A stretch of DNA of 64,000 bases, taken from NCBI GenBank assembly GCA_040757775.1, contig JBFLWQ010000003.1, positions 143,413 through 207,412 of the forward strand, written 5' to 3'. Every line of letters begins with the position of its first letter. The first letter of the stretch is position 1. Below, in pieces: positions 7,399 to 16,217 of this stretch. The position numbers were made by a program, and so were the translations under genes. Below the pieces are notes generated by a model that was not told the DNA's origin, did no database searches, and worked only from the letters and a program-made list of their open reading frames with translations. Source of the stretch: Thermodesulfobacteriota bacterium (GTDB lineage Bacteria; Desulfobacterota; UBA8473).

Positions 7399-8472
7399 AT
7401 GGAATTTTCAGGCAACTGTTTGCCAACAACCATAGGTAGTATGCCTCATACGGATGCCAGGGAGGCTACCGAGTTGATGCTTCGATATACTCACCATATC
7501 CCTGCATGGGTTCAACTGCCCAAACTACCTAAAGAGGATATGCTGACCCAGTTTACCGAAGGCATACCCGGGCTGGTATGGAATGAGGGAAGCCCCCATT
7601 TTCTAAATGAGGGGCAGGAATTTGAAGAAGAAGTACTCGCGTTTTATGAAGACTACCTCTCTGTTACAGAGGGAGGCTCATCAATTCATTTAGAAAAAAG
7701 ATTTGCTGTTTCTCCTGACTATGCCTCAGGATTGTACGCCTTGATCGATGCATTGAAAAGTAACCCGCTTTCACCTCTTGCCATTAAAGGTCAAATTACC
7801 GGTCCATTCACTCTGGGGACGTGTTTAACAGATAAGGCAAAGAGATATGCCTATTACGATCCAACCCTTAAGGACATAATTGTAAAGAGTCTGGCTATGA
7901 AGGCTAAGTGGCAGATCGATAAATTTAAGCCCTTTGGGGTACCGGTGATAGTCTCAATTGATGAGCCTGGTCTGGTGGGTTATGGTTCCTCACTCTTTAT
8001 AAGTGTATCAAAAGAGGATATCCAGGAATCCCTGGGACAGGTAATAGTTAGTATTCACGAAGAGGGGGGGATAGCGGCTACCCATTGCTGTGAAAATACC
8101 GATTGGTCGTTACTCCTAAATACCGATATAGATATCCTCAGCTTTGATGCTTATGGATTCTTTGATAATCTGCTTATATATGAGAAGGAGTTAAAGGAAT
8201 TTATCGAAAGGGGGGGCATTATTGCCTGGGGTATTGTTCCCACCCTTGATCCTACTCTTCTGTCACAGGAGACCAGCAATTCTGTAGTCTCAAAATTGAT
8301 AAATAGCATTGAAAGGCTGACAGCGAAGGAGATTGAATTTAAAAGACTGTTGAAACAATCCTTGATTACCCCCAGTTGCGGGGCCGGGTCACTCAGTATG
8401 GAATTGGCAGAGAAAGCCCTCGCACTTACCAGAGAGGTTTCTGATAAAATCAGGAAGGAATATTTTTTGTGA
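7399..8472 (+). CDS. MetE/UROD-superfamily protein, probable zinc-dependent methyltransferase domain
   Basis: The 357-residue protein belongs to the cobalamin-independent methionine synthase/uroporphyrinogen decarboxylase superfamily. Visible marks are the N-terminal T-T-I-G-S-x-P-H, an S-I-D-E-P-G-L strand near residue 190, H229-C230-C231 and a C-terminal S-C-G (C327). His and Cys at these places match the zinc ligands of MetE. It is about half the length of MetE, so it corresponds to the catalytic domain alone. The methyl donor and acceptor cannot be told. The ATG at 7399 has a GGGGAG site; an upstream in-frame ATG at 7345 lies inside pcm and is less likely. The stop overlaps the xseA start. 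Confidence 0.8.
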   Translation: MEFSGNCLPTTIGSMPHTDAREATELMLRYTHHIPAWVQLPKLPKEDMLTQFTEGIPGLVWNEGSPHFLNEGQEFEEEVLAFYEDYLSVTEGGSSIHLEKRFAVSPDYASGLYALIDALKSNPLSPLAIKGQITGPFTLGTCLTDKAKRYAYYDPTLKDIIVKSLAMKAKWQIDKFKPFGVPVIVSIDEPGLVGYGSSLFISVSKEDIQESLGQVIVSIHEEGGIAATHCCENTDWSLLLNTDIDILSFDAYGFFDNLLIYEKELKEFIERGGIIAWGIVPTLDPTLLSQETSNSVVSKLINSIERLTAKEIEFKRLLKQSLITPSCGAGSLSMELAEKALALTREVSDKIRKEYFL

Positions 8473-9809
8473 CCAAAAACCTGGATATTTTAACGGTTTC
8501 AGAGCTTACCCAGAAGATAAAGCTTCAATTGGAATCCAATTTCGAAACTGTCTGGGTAGAAGGCGAGGTATCCAACCTCAGGTCCCCATCATCAGGACAT
8601 CTGTACTTTACCCTCAAAGACGAAAACAGCCAGATCAAAACAGTGGTCTTCAGATCCCATATAAGGTTCCTCAGATTTGAGATAAAGGATGGCATTAAGG
8701 TAATATCCAGGGGTAGAGTCAGTGTCTATGAGCCCAGGGGCGATTATCAACTGATAATCGATTATATAGAACCAAAAGGGGTTGGCGCCCTTCAGCTGGC
8801 TTATGAACAACTGAAAGAGAAGCTGAAAAGTGAAGGGCTTTTTGATGATTCTCATAAAAAACCATTACCCCTGTTACCCGGAAAGATAGGACTGATTACC
8901 TCTCCTTCAGGAGCTGCTGTTCGAGACATGATAAATATCATCCTCCGCCGGTTTCCCAACACAGGGATTCTTATCTTCCCTGTACGGGTTCAGGGAGAAG
9001 GGGCATCTTCCGAAATAGCCCACGCCATAGAAGAGCTCAACAGAATATCCGGGGTTGATGTGATGATTGTGGGAAGAGGGGGAGGATCCCTAGAAGATCT
9101 CTGGGCTTTTAATGAAGAGATTGTTGCAAGGGCAATCTACCACTCAGATATTCCTGTGATTTCAGCGGTTGGCCATGAAATAGACTTTACAATTTCGGAT
9201 TTTGTAGCAGACCTCCGTGCCCCTACACCGTCTGCCGCTGCAGAACTGGTAGTAGCCAATAAGTCTGAACTTATAAATTACCTGAAAAACTGGATGGGAA
9301 GACTGGAAAATCTTGTATGCCAATTTCTTGAATCCAATCGTAATAAACTGGGTTTCCTTGAGAAGAGACTATCGGATCCGAGAAGAAGAATAGACGATTT
9401 CAGATTAAGGGTTGATGATATTTTCAATCGTTTGTCTATCGATACATCCAATCTGTTACGAAGAAAGGCTGAACAGTTTGAGAGAAGAAAAGACGCCCTT
9501 ATCTCCAGAAGTCCGAAAAGCAGGATAGGGGAGTTGAAAAACCTTGTTTTTCAACTGAATAAAGAGACAGATGTCCATATGAGGCATTATCTGGGGAATC
9601 AAAGACACAGGTTTGAGAGGTCACTGGAGGGGCTGGATAAACTAAGCCCACTGAACATACTCCGAAGGGGTTACAGTATAACCAGGGCTCTGCCCGATTA
9701 CAGTATCTTGAAAGATGTGAAGGGATTAAAGGTTGGCGACAGGATAAATGTCAAATTACACCAGGGAGAGATAATAGGTCAAATTAAGGAACTTATAGAG
9801 GAGAATTGA
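8469..9809 (+). CDS. xseA: Exodeoxyribonuclease VII large subunit
   Basis: The protein (446 aa) has the N-terminal OB-fold (V-W-V-E-G-E-V-S-N-L and the G-H-L-Y-F-T-L-K-D strand), then the conserved catalytic core with G-L-I-T-S-P-S-G-A-A-V-R-D, V-G-R-G-G-G-S-x-E-D-L-W-x-F-N and V-G-H-E-x-D, and a long coiled-coil C-terminus. Exo VII degrades single-stranded DNA from both ends in repair. The start is a GTG whose last base begins the stop of the preceding gene (coupled translation). The partner xseB, often directly downstream, is not present here: the next gene begins four bases after the stop. Confidence 0.95.
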   Translation: MTKNLDILTVSELTQKIKLQLESNFETVWVEGEVSNLRSPSSGHLYFTLKDENSQIKTVVFRSHIRFLRFEIKDGIKVISRGRVSVYEPRGDYQLIIDYIEPKGVGALQLAYEQLKEKLKSEGLFDDSHKKPLPLLPGKIGLITSPSGAAVRDMINIILRRFPNTGILIFPVRVQGEGASSEIAHAIEELNRISGVDVMIVGRGGGSLEDLWAFNEEIVARAIYHSDIPVISAVGHEIDFTISDFVADLRAPTPSAAAELVVANKSELINYLKNWMGRLENLVCQFLESNRNKLGFLEKRLSDPRRRIDDFRLRVDDIFNRLSIDTSNLLRRKAEQFERRKDALISRSPKSRIGELKNLVFQLNKETDVHMRHYLGNQRHRFERSLEGLDKLSPLNILRRGYSITRALPDYSILKDVKGLKVGDRINVKLHQGEIIGQIKELIEEN

Positions 9810-9813
9810 TACG

Positions 9814-10737
9814 TTGTGGAATAGATTTTTGAAAAAGTATCCCTTTTCGCTTCAACATCCATTTTTTATATGGGGAGTACTTTCCATTTTCTTTTTCATC
9901 CTTCTTTTATCGGGGACTGCTTTCGCAAAACAGAAGGGGGTTCCCTTTAAGGTAAGCTGGTTCCCAAAAAAGTTCACACAGGGTGATGTATGTGTGGTTA
10001 AGGTGCTTGTTCCCAGAGGTACTCGTTCGCTCACAGGAGAGTTTCAGGAAAAAGGACTCTCCTTTTATAAAACAAAGAAGAGTAGGTTATTTCGAACTCT
10101 AATTGGCATAGATATGGAAACAGATCCTGGGACATATCAACTGGTAATATCGGCAAAAAACCGTTCAGGTAGAGTTGTAAAGGGCAGGTATCGTATAAGG
10201 ATAAAAGGGAGGGATTTTGGCGAGCAGAGAATAACCCTGCCGGAAGAGATGGTTGAGTTGGACGATAATACCTTAAAGCAGGTGGAGGAGGAAGAGAAAA
10301 AGGTAAAAGAAATATGGATAAAGGAGAGAAATGATAGGCTCTGGCGAGGGAAGTTCATTAAGCCTTTAGACGGAGAGATTACAAGCCCCTTTGGGGTAAG
10401 ACGCATTCTCAACGAATTGTCAAGGAATCGCCATAATGGAGTTGACCTGGAAGCAGAAATGGGAGAAGAGATACGATCCTCAAATGCTGGAATTGTTGTA
10501 TTTGCAGGTGAACTGTATTTCAGCGGGGAGTCAGTTATTGTGGATCATGGGAGGGGGCTCTATACTATGTACTTTCATCTGTCCAGAATTGATGTAGATG
10601 AAGGGCAACGGGTCAAAAAAGGGGAGATTTTAGGTCTTGCAGGTTCCACCGGCAGGTCAACCGGTCCGCACCTCCATTGGGGGGTACGTTTGCACGGGGC
10701 CAGGGTTGATCCTTTTTCTCTGCTGAGATTAAGGTGA
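9814..10737 (+). CDS. M23-family (LytM) metallopeptidase, membrane-anchored or exported
   Basis: The N-terminus has a hydrophobic segment (about residues 17-38) ending in A-F-A, so export or anchoring is likely. A beta-rich middle part and a charged linker lead to a C-terminal M23 domain with H207-x3-D211 and H286-L-H288, the zinc ligands of active LytM peptidases. It should cut cross-links in peptidoglycan or activate amidases during growth. The start is a TTG four bases after the xseA stop, with a GAGGAGA site about 10 bases upstream. It converges with the ispH-ubiA fusion gene and overlaps it by nine bases. Confidence 0.88.
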   Translation: MWNRFLKKYPFSLQHPFFIWGVLSIFFFILLLSGTAFAKQKGVPFKVSWFPKKFTQGDVCVVKVLVPRGTRSLTGEFQEKGLSFYKTKKSRLFRTLIGIDMETDPGTYQLVISAKNRSGRVVKGRYRIRIKGRDFGEQRITLPEEMVELDDNTLKQVEEEEKKVKEIWIKERNDRLWRGKFIKPLDGEITSPFGVRRILNELSRNRHNGVDLEAEMGEEIRSSNAGIVVFAGELYFSGESVIVDHGRGLYTMYFHLSRIDVDEGQRVKKGEILGLAGSTGRSTGPHLHWGVRLHGARVDPFSLLRLR

Positions 10738-12492
10738 AAGGGTAGGAGGGTTATTATAAGACAACGAAAATAACCAGATTAACGAAACTAACCATCCAAG
10801 AACAAAATTACTCTCCACCATACCTTCCAGCAAAACACCATGGGATATTGTCTTTCTTTCGTAAATAAGCGTATAACTGTATGCATAGATGACACATGCC
10901 AGAAGTAGATAACCTAAAGATGGGATTACGCCTGATAGAGACGAAGATAATAGGATTATGGATAGAATTACTAACGACAACTTAAGTACGGACCTGGTCT
11001 TATTTTCTCCTATTATAATTGGGATAGTCTCTTTGCCTACGATTCTGTCCCCCTGGATGTCCATAATGTCAAATAGAGCCGACCGAACAAATACCAAGAT
11101 AACGACAAATAAAAAGGCTATCCAAGTAGAAAAACTAATTCCTTGGTTAACGGACAGAGCAGGTAAAATTGAAATAACAGTCCCCCACGCAAGTGCTACA
11201 AATGCAGTTTTTGAGCCTGGTATATCCTTTAACTTTTTGTATTGAAAGATATTCCACAGGCTTTTGGGAATTATTTTAATGCCATATATCAATCCTAGAA
11301 GAGAGATGGTTATGAGGAAAACAAAAGCCTTTCCTCCCATCTTAAATGAGAGAAAAAGGAAGGTAAATGCAGAGAGTATGATAAGGGCAACAAAGATTCC
11401 AGCATGTCTTTCGTAAAACTCTGCCCTGGCAGGATCGTTATACCTCGCGGCATCCCTGTCCGTAAAATAATAGAGGATGTGCATAGAGAATACATAGGAA
11501 CTGGCAATAAGAAAATAGGATAGCCTTGGGGTAATCCCCTGGAGTAAACAGCTAACGTAACTGAGACAACCAGCACCAAAGGCAACATATATGTTGCTCT
11601 TCACAAGAAATCCCAGAGAATTTGACCAGAGCCTCGAAAAGACTGAACTCCGCCTCTTTTGAAGACTTTCTATCCTGTCAACTACCCTGTTTATCATCCA
11701 GTTTGGTGTGGATGCCCCTGCTGTAACTCCTATGTTATGGCAATCTGTGAGCTTTTTCGGATCAATGTCTTCTTCAGTCTCTACATGTAGGGTTTGGGTG
11801 CCAGTGGATTCTGATATCTCTGCTAATCTCCGGGTGTTACCGCTGTTTCGTCCCCCGATGACCACCATACCATCTACCTTCTTTGCCAGATGGATTGCCT
11901 CTTTTTGCCTTTTTGAGGTAGAATCACATACGGTATTGAATACTATAACTTCAGGAAACCTCTCCCGGATCTTCTCAGAAATCTCTGTGAATTTTGAGGT
12001 GTCCTGGGTTGTCTGAGCTACAACACAGACCTTTTCCATATCCGCCGGTAGCTGATCAACCTCTTCTATACTACTTATTACCATTCCCTTATCTAAAGAG
12101 AATCCCAGAAGTCCGATTACTTCCGGGTGTTCTTTATCTCCTACAATAACTATATGGTATCCCTCTTTTGCCTGCCTTTTTATTATAGATTGAACTTTTA
12201 TTACCCTGGGACAGGTGGCATCTAGGATATTCAACCCTTTCTCTTTAATTTGTGCCTGCTCTTCAGGGCCAATTCCGTGTGCCCTTATGACTACAGTCCC
12301 TGACAACGTTCCATTTAATCCATTAAGAGCCTTTATACCTTTGCTCTCAAGCATCTCAATGGCCTGAGGGTTATGTACCAGGGGACCATAGGTATATACA
12401 TTGTCTTTCCCGTTTATGGCATCTAATGCAATATCTATAGCTCTCCTGACACCCATGCAGAAGCCCGCGGTCTTGGCAAGTCTTACAGGCAT
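10729..12492 (-). CDS. ispH: IspH (HMBPP reductase) fused to a UbiA-family prenyltransferase domain
   Basis: Residues 1 to about 285 form a complete IspH with three cluster cysteines C12, C94 and C189 and histidines H40, H72 and H122 in conserved settings. IspH reduces HMBPP to IPP and DMAPP in the MEP pathway. Residues from about 295 to 587 form a polytopic membrane domain of the UbiA type, with F-T-D-R-D-A-x-R near 343 and the second aspartate motif D-I-M-D-I-Q-G-D followed by K-E-T-I-P, as in aromatic prenyltransferases. I chose the ATG at 12492 because it has an AAGGAAAG site and begins like other IspH proteins; an upstream frame extension crosses a repeat. The joining of precursor synthesis to a prenyl-transfer module in one chain is unusual. 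Confidence 0.88.
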   Translation of the reverse strand: MPVRLAKTAGFCMGVRRAIDIALDAINGKDNVYTYGPLVHNPQAIEMLESKGIKALNGLNGTLSGTVVIRAHGIGPEEQAQIKEKGLNILDATCPRVIKVQSIIKRQAKEGYHIVIVGDKEHPEVIGLLGFSLDKGMVISSIEEVDQLPADMEKVCVVAQTTQDTSKFTEISEKIRERFPEVIVFNTVCDSTSKRQKEAIHLAKKVDGMVVIGGRNSGNTRRLAEISESTGTQTLHVETEEDIDPKKLTDCHNIGVTAGASTPNWMINRVVDRIESLQKRRSSVFSRLWSNSLGFLVKSNIYVAFGAGCLSYVSCLLQGITPRLSYFLIASSYVFSMHILYYFTDRDAARYNDPARAEFYERHAGIFVALIILSAFTFLFLSFKMGGKAFVFLITISLLGLIYGIKIIPKSLWNIFQYKKLKDIPGSKTAFVALAWGTVISILPALSVNQGISFSTWIAFLFVVILVFVRSALFDIMDIQGDRIVGKETIPIIIGENKTRSVLKLSLVILSIILLSSSLSGVIPSLGYLLLACVIYAYSYTLIYERKTISHGVLLEGMVESNFVLGWLVSLIWLFSLSYNNPPTLSP

Positions 12493-12528
12493 TTTTCTTT
12501 CCTTAGCAAATAAATACGCATACACTAA

Positions 12529-12603
12529 TGTCATTTCGAGCGAAACGAGAAATCTTAATGCACACAAAATGTTAGAAGATATCTCCCTTTGGTCGATATG
12601 ACA
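12529..12603. repeat. Palindromic repeat of the TGTCATTTCGAG family
   Basis: The 75-bp element has imperfect inverted ends, TGTCATTTCGAGCG at the left and TCGATATGACA at the right, with an inner AGAAATCTT/AAGATATCT pair. It lies between ispH and tlyA in the spacer and is related in style to the TGTCATTGCGA elements near 19222 and 19441. Confidence 0.7.
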
Positions 12604-12609
12604 TTGAAT

Positions 12610-13365
12610 TTAGTTGATATTGGGCGTACTAATTAAGTATATGAAAAACTCTTTATTTCCATCGGCTCCCAATATAGGGGACTCAATAAGTCCTAGCACC
12701 TTTAGATCATGAAACAAAGCGAATCCTTTTATCTTTTCAATTACCTGCCTGTGGTTTTCAGGGTCCTTAACTATTCCGCCTTTACCTACTTCACCCTTTT
12801 CTACTTCAAATTGGGGTTTAATCAGGGCTATTATATATCCTTCTTTTCCTATTAGTTCCCTAACCTTGGGTAAGACCTTGGTGAGGGATATGAATGAGAT
12901 GTCTATTACAGCGAGATCAGCTTTTTCACCGACCTCTTCTGGGTCTATATAACGGATATTCCTGCGTTCCAGAGTGACCACCCGCGGATCCTGTCTTATT
13001 CTCCATGCGAGCTGTCCGTAGCCTACATCAATAGCATAGACTTTTCTGGCTCCCCTTTGCAATAGACAATCACTGAATCCCCCGGTAGAAGCGCCTATAT
13101 CAAGGGCTACCTTGTCCTTTACCTCCAGCTTAAATTCATCCAGGGCATAGGCTAACTTTACCCCCCCACGACTTACGTAGGGTATATCGTTCTCTTTTAA
13201 TTTCAGGGAAGAATCAGCAGGTACTTTTGTACCTGCCTTATCAACCCTGATACCATTTACAATGACCTTCCCCTCCAAAATCAGGGCACTTGCCCTTTCA
13301 CGGCTCTGGACTAAGCCTCGATCAACCAATAGTTTGTCAACGCGTTCTTTCTTCTTTGTCACCAT
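12610..13365 (-). CDS. tlyA: TlyA-family rRNA 2'-O-methyltransferase
   Basis: The protein (251 aa) starts with an S4 RNA-binding domain (R-V-D-K-L-L-V-D-R-G, residues 8-17, to about 65) and continues with an FtsJ-like methyltransferase: A-L-D-I-G-A-S-T-G-G-F-S-D for SAM binding, D-V-G-Y-G-Q-L, D-x-S-F-I-S-L and K-P-Q-F-E. TlyA proteins methylate ribose 2'-OH of cytidines in 16S and/or 23S rRNA. A GAGGG sequence abuts the ATG, so initiation may use the second-codon GTG instead. Only eight bases separate it from the upstream ppdK. Confidence 0.92.
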   Translation of the reverse strand: MVTKKKERVDKLLVDRGLVQSRERASALILEGKVIVNGIRVDKAGTKVPADSSLKLKENDIPYVSRGGVKLAYALDEFKLEVKDKVALDIGASTGGFSDCLLQRGARKVYAIDVGYGQLAWRIRQDPRVVTLERRNIRYIDPEEVGEKADLAVIDISFISLTKVLPKVRELIGKEGYIIALIKPQFEVEKGEVGKGGIVKDPENHRQVIEKIKGFALFHDLKVLGLIESPILGADGNKEFFIYLISTPNIN

Positions 13366-13373
13366 CCCTCTGG

Positions 13374-16136
13374 CTAATCACCCTTTGTGGGTGCCACCTT
13401 ATCTCTCAATACCGCCTGTGCGGCTGCCAGCCTTGCTATCGGAATGCGGTAAGGGGAACAGCTGACATAGTTCAAGCCTGTTTTGTGGCAAAACTCTATT
13501 GAACTGGGGTCTCCACCGTGTTCTCCACATATGCCTACTTTTAAAGATGGTTTTTCACCTCTACCCTTCTGTACACCTATCTCAACTAACTTTCCAACCC
13601 CGCCCTGATCCAATTGTTGAAACGGATCCTTCTCCAGTATACCTTCCTTGATATAGGAGGGCAGGAATTTACCTGCGTCATCTCTGCTCAATCCAAAGGT
13701 CATCTGGGTTAGGTCATTGGTGCCGAAGGAGAAGAACTCCGCAACCTGGGCTATCTCGTCCGCTGTGATAGCGGCTCTGGGTAGTTCTATCATGGTTCCT
13801 ACCAGGTAGTCTATCTTCATATTATATGCCCCCATCACCTCTTTTGCAACCCTGTCCACTACCTCTTTCTGCATCATCAATTCCCTTACGTGTCCTACAA
13901 GTGGAATCATTACTTCAGGAACAACCCTGATACCCTCTTTTGCCACCTGACACGCCGCTTCAAATATTGCCCTTGCCTGCATCTCAGTAATCTCCGGATA
14001 GACTATGCCAAGGCGGCACCCCCTATGACCAAGCATGGGATTGGTCTCATGCAGGTTTTCTATCTTGGAGGTCAGCTTTTTTTTGGACACCCCCATTTTT
14101 TTTGCCAGCGTATCGACGTCTTTCGGATTTCCAGGAAGGAATTCATGAAGGGGAGGATCAAGGGTTCGGATGGTAACCGGCATCCCGTTCATCAGCCTGA
14201 AGATACTCACAAAGTCTTCCTTCTGCATTGGCATCAGTTTTGCCAAGGCATTTTCCCTTCCTGCCCTGTCATCGGCCAGGATCATTTCTCGGACTGAATC
14301 TATACGGTCTCCTTCAAAGAACATATGTTCGGTTCTGCAAAGTCCTATACCCTCAGCGCCAAGACTTATGGCAATGCTAACTTGGTCGGGTTTATCGGCA
14401 TTGGTTCTTATCCCTAAAGTTCTAATCTTATCAGCCCAGGACATTATCTCTGTATATATCTGATGTGTCTGTGAATCTTCTGGCTTCAAAGTTTTATCTA
14501 TCAGTACCTGTAGAGTTTCTGAGGGAGTGGTAGGGATCTTGCCGAGGATAACCTCTCCAAGAGTACCATCAATAGAGATATAGTCTCCCTTTTTTATGGT
14601 ATTGTTCCCAACTTTCATTTTTTGAGCGGTGTAGTCAATCTCCAATGCTCCACAGCCAGCCACACAAACCTTTCCCATCTGTCTGGCAACCAGGGCAGCA
14701 TGGGATGTCATTCCACCCCTGGCGGTTAAGATACCCTTGGCTGCATTCATCCCTCTAATATCTTCGGGTGATGTCTCAATCCTCACCAATATAATGTCTT
14801 TATCACCTTTTTTGGCAAGTTCTTCTGCTTCTGCAGCGTTGAATACAACCTTACCACAGGCAGCCCCAGGCCCTGCATTCAATCCTTTAGCCAGCAGTCT
14901 CCCTTCCTTTATGGCATTTCTCTTTCCTTCTGGGTCGAAGACAGGGCTTAACAGCTGGTTTAACTGTTCAGGCTCTACCCTCATAATCGCCTCTTCTTTT
15001 TTGATCAAACCTTCCTTCACCATTTCTACCGCTATACGTAGGGCAGCAAAACCGGTACGTTTCCCGGAACGGGTCTGCAGCATCCAGAGCTTTCCTTTCT
15101 GGATGGTAAATTCAATGTCTTGCAAGTCTCTGTAATGCTTCTCGAGTTTATCCCTGATATCGACCAGCTGGCCGTAAATATCAGGCAGTTCTTCTTCCAG
15201 AGAAGGAAGAGGACTGTCCCCTTTTTGGATTTTGTTAATAGGTCTTGGAGTACGAATGCCTGCCACCACATCTTCTCCCTGGGCATTCATGAGGTATTCT
15301 CCGTAAAATATATTCGTCCCTGTAGATGGATCACGGGTGAATGCTACCCCTGTACCACTGTCATCACCCATATTTCCGAAGACCATTGTCTGTACGTTTA
15401 CTGCTGTTCCCCAATGTCCGGGTATATTGTTGAGCTCACGATAGGCAATCGCTCTGGGATTATTCCAAGAACCGAATACAGCTCCAATTGCTCCCCACAA
15501 CTGCTCCATGGGATCCTCTGGGAAGTCAACGCCTAGTCTCTTTTTGATTTCAAGCTTGAACTCTGCTACTAATTCTTTGAGATCAACATGGCTTAGTTCA
15601 TTATCGAAGGTAACTCCTTTCTCTTCCTTCTTTGCCTCCAGGATAACCTCAAAGGGGTCTCTTTCATCCTTCTCTACTGGTTTAAGGTCTAACACCACAT
15701 CTCCGTACATCTGTACAAACCTTCGGTAACAGTCATAAGCAAATCTCTCATCATTGGATTGTTTGATAAGACCCTTGACCGTCATATCATTTAATCCTAA
15801 ATTGAGCACCGTATCCATCATGCCTGGCATAGATACCCGTGCCCCGGACCTTACTGATACCAGAAGTGGATTATCCTCATTGCCAAATTTTGCCCCCATA
15901 GCAGTTTCAATCTTGGTTAAATTATCTTCAACCTGAGCCTTTAGCCCTTCAGGATAATTTCCATTATTATCATAGTATGCGGTGCAGACCTCTGTTGTTA
16001 TGGTAAATCCAGGAGGAACCGGGATACCAAGATTTGCCATCTCTGCCAGATTACATCCTTTGCCACCCAAAAGCTCCTTCATTTTTGCATTGCCTTCAGT
16101 TTTACCACTACCAAAAAAATAGACATATTTTTTCAC
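13374..16136 (-). CDS. ppdK: Pyruvate, phosphate dikinase
   Basis: At 920 residues the protein has the three-part PPDK layout: N-terminal ATP-grasp domain (F-G-S-G-K-x-E-G near the start, [10 protein letters not shown]), central phosphohistidine domain with G-G-M-T-S-H-A-A (catalytic His near 455) and C-terminal PEP/pyruvate barrel with R-T-E-H-M-F, G-H-R-G-C-R-L and C-G-E-H-G-G-D. It interconverts pyruvate + ATP + Pi and PEP + AMP + PPi, giving a PPi-linked glycolytic or gluconeogenic step common in anaerobes. The start is GTG, with a strong GGAGGT eight bases upstream. It likely pairs in metabolism with gap-pgk-tpiA at the window end. Confidence 0.97.
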   Translation of the reverse strand: MKKYVYFFGSGKTEGNAKMKELLGGKGCNLAEMANLGIPVPPGFTITTEVCTAYYDNNGNYPEGLKAQVEDNLTKIETAMGAKFGNEDNPLLVSVRSGARVSMPGMMDTVLNLGLNDMTVKGLIKQSNDERFAYDCYRRFVQMYGDVVLDLKPVEKDERDPFEVILEAKKEEKGVTFDNELSHVDLKELVAEFKLEIKKRLGVDFPEDPMEQLWGAIGAVFGSWNNPRAIAYRELNNIPGHWGTAVNVQTMVFGNMGDDSGTGVAFTRDPSTGTNIFYGEYLMNAQGEDVVAGIRTPRPINKIQKGDSPLPSLEEELPDIYGQLVDIRDKLEKHYRDLQDIEFTIQKGKLWMLQTRSGKRTGFAALRIAVEMVKEGLIKKEEAIMRVEPEQLNQLLSPVFDPEGKRNAIKEGRLLAKGLNAGPGAACGKVVFNAAEAEELAKKGDKDIILVRIETSPEDIRGMNAAKGILTARGGMTSHAALVARQMGKVCVAGCGALEIDYTAQKMKVGNNTIKKGDYISIDGTLGEVILGKIPTTPSETLQVLIDKTLKPEDSQTHQIYTEIMSWADKIRTLGIRTNADKPDQVSIAISLGAEGIGLCRTEHMFFEGDRIDSVREMILADDRAGRENALAKLMPMQKEDFVSIFRLMNGMPVTIRTLDPPLHEFLPGNPKDVDTLAKKMGVSKKKLTSKIENLHETNPMLGHRGCRLGIVYPEITEMQARAIFEAACQVAKEGIRVVPEVMIPLVGHVRELMMQKEVVDRVAKEVMGAYNMKIDYLVGTMIELPRAAITADEIAQVAEFFSFGTNDLTQMTFGLSRDDAGKFLPSYIKEGILEKDPFQQLDQGGVGKLVEIGVQKGRGEKPSLKVGICGEHGGDPSSIEFCHKTGLNYVSCSPYRIPIARLAAAQAVLRDKVAPTKGD

Positions 16137-16217
16137 GTGAACATACCTCCTGTATAAATTATCTGCCAGTAAACCTACTTGAGAACCAGCTACTTAAATC
16201 CCAAACCTGTATCAAAA

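Noticed and set aside
10737..10760. Missing xseB after xseA
   Set aside because: I looked for a short xseB frame near xseA and found none; absence here does not show absence in the genome, so it is not reported as a finding.
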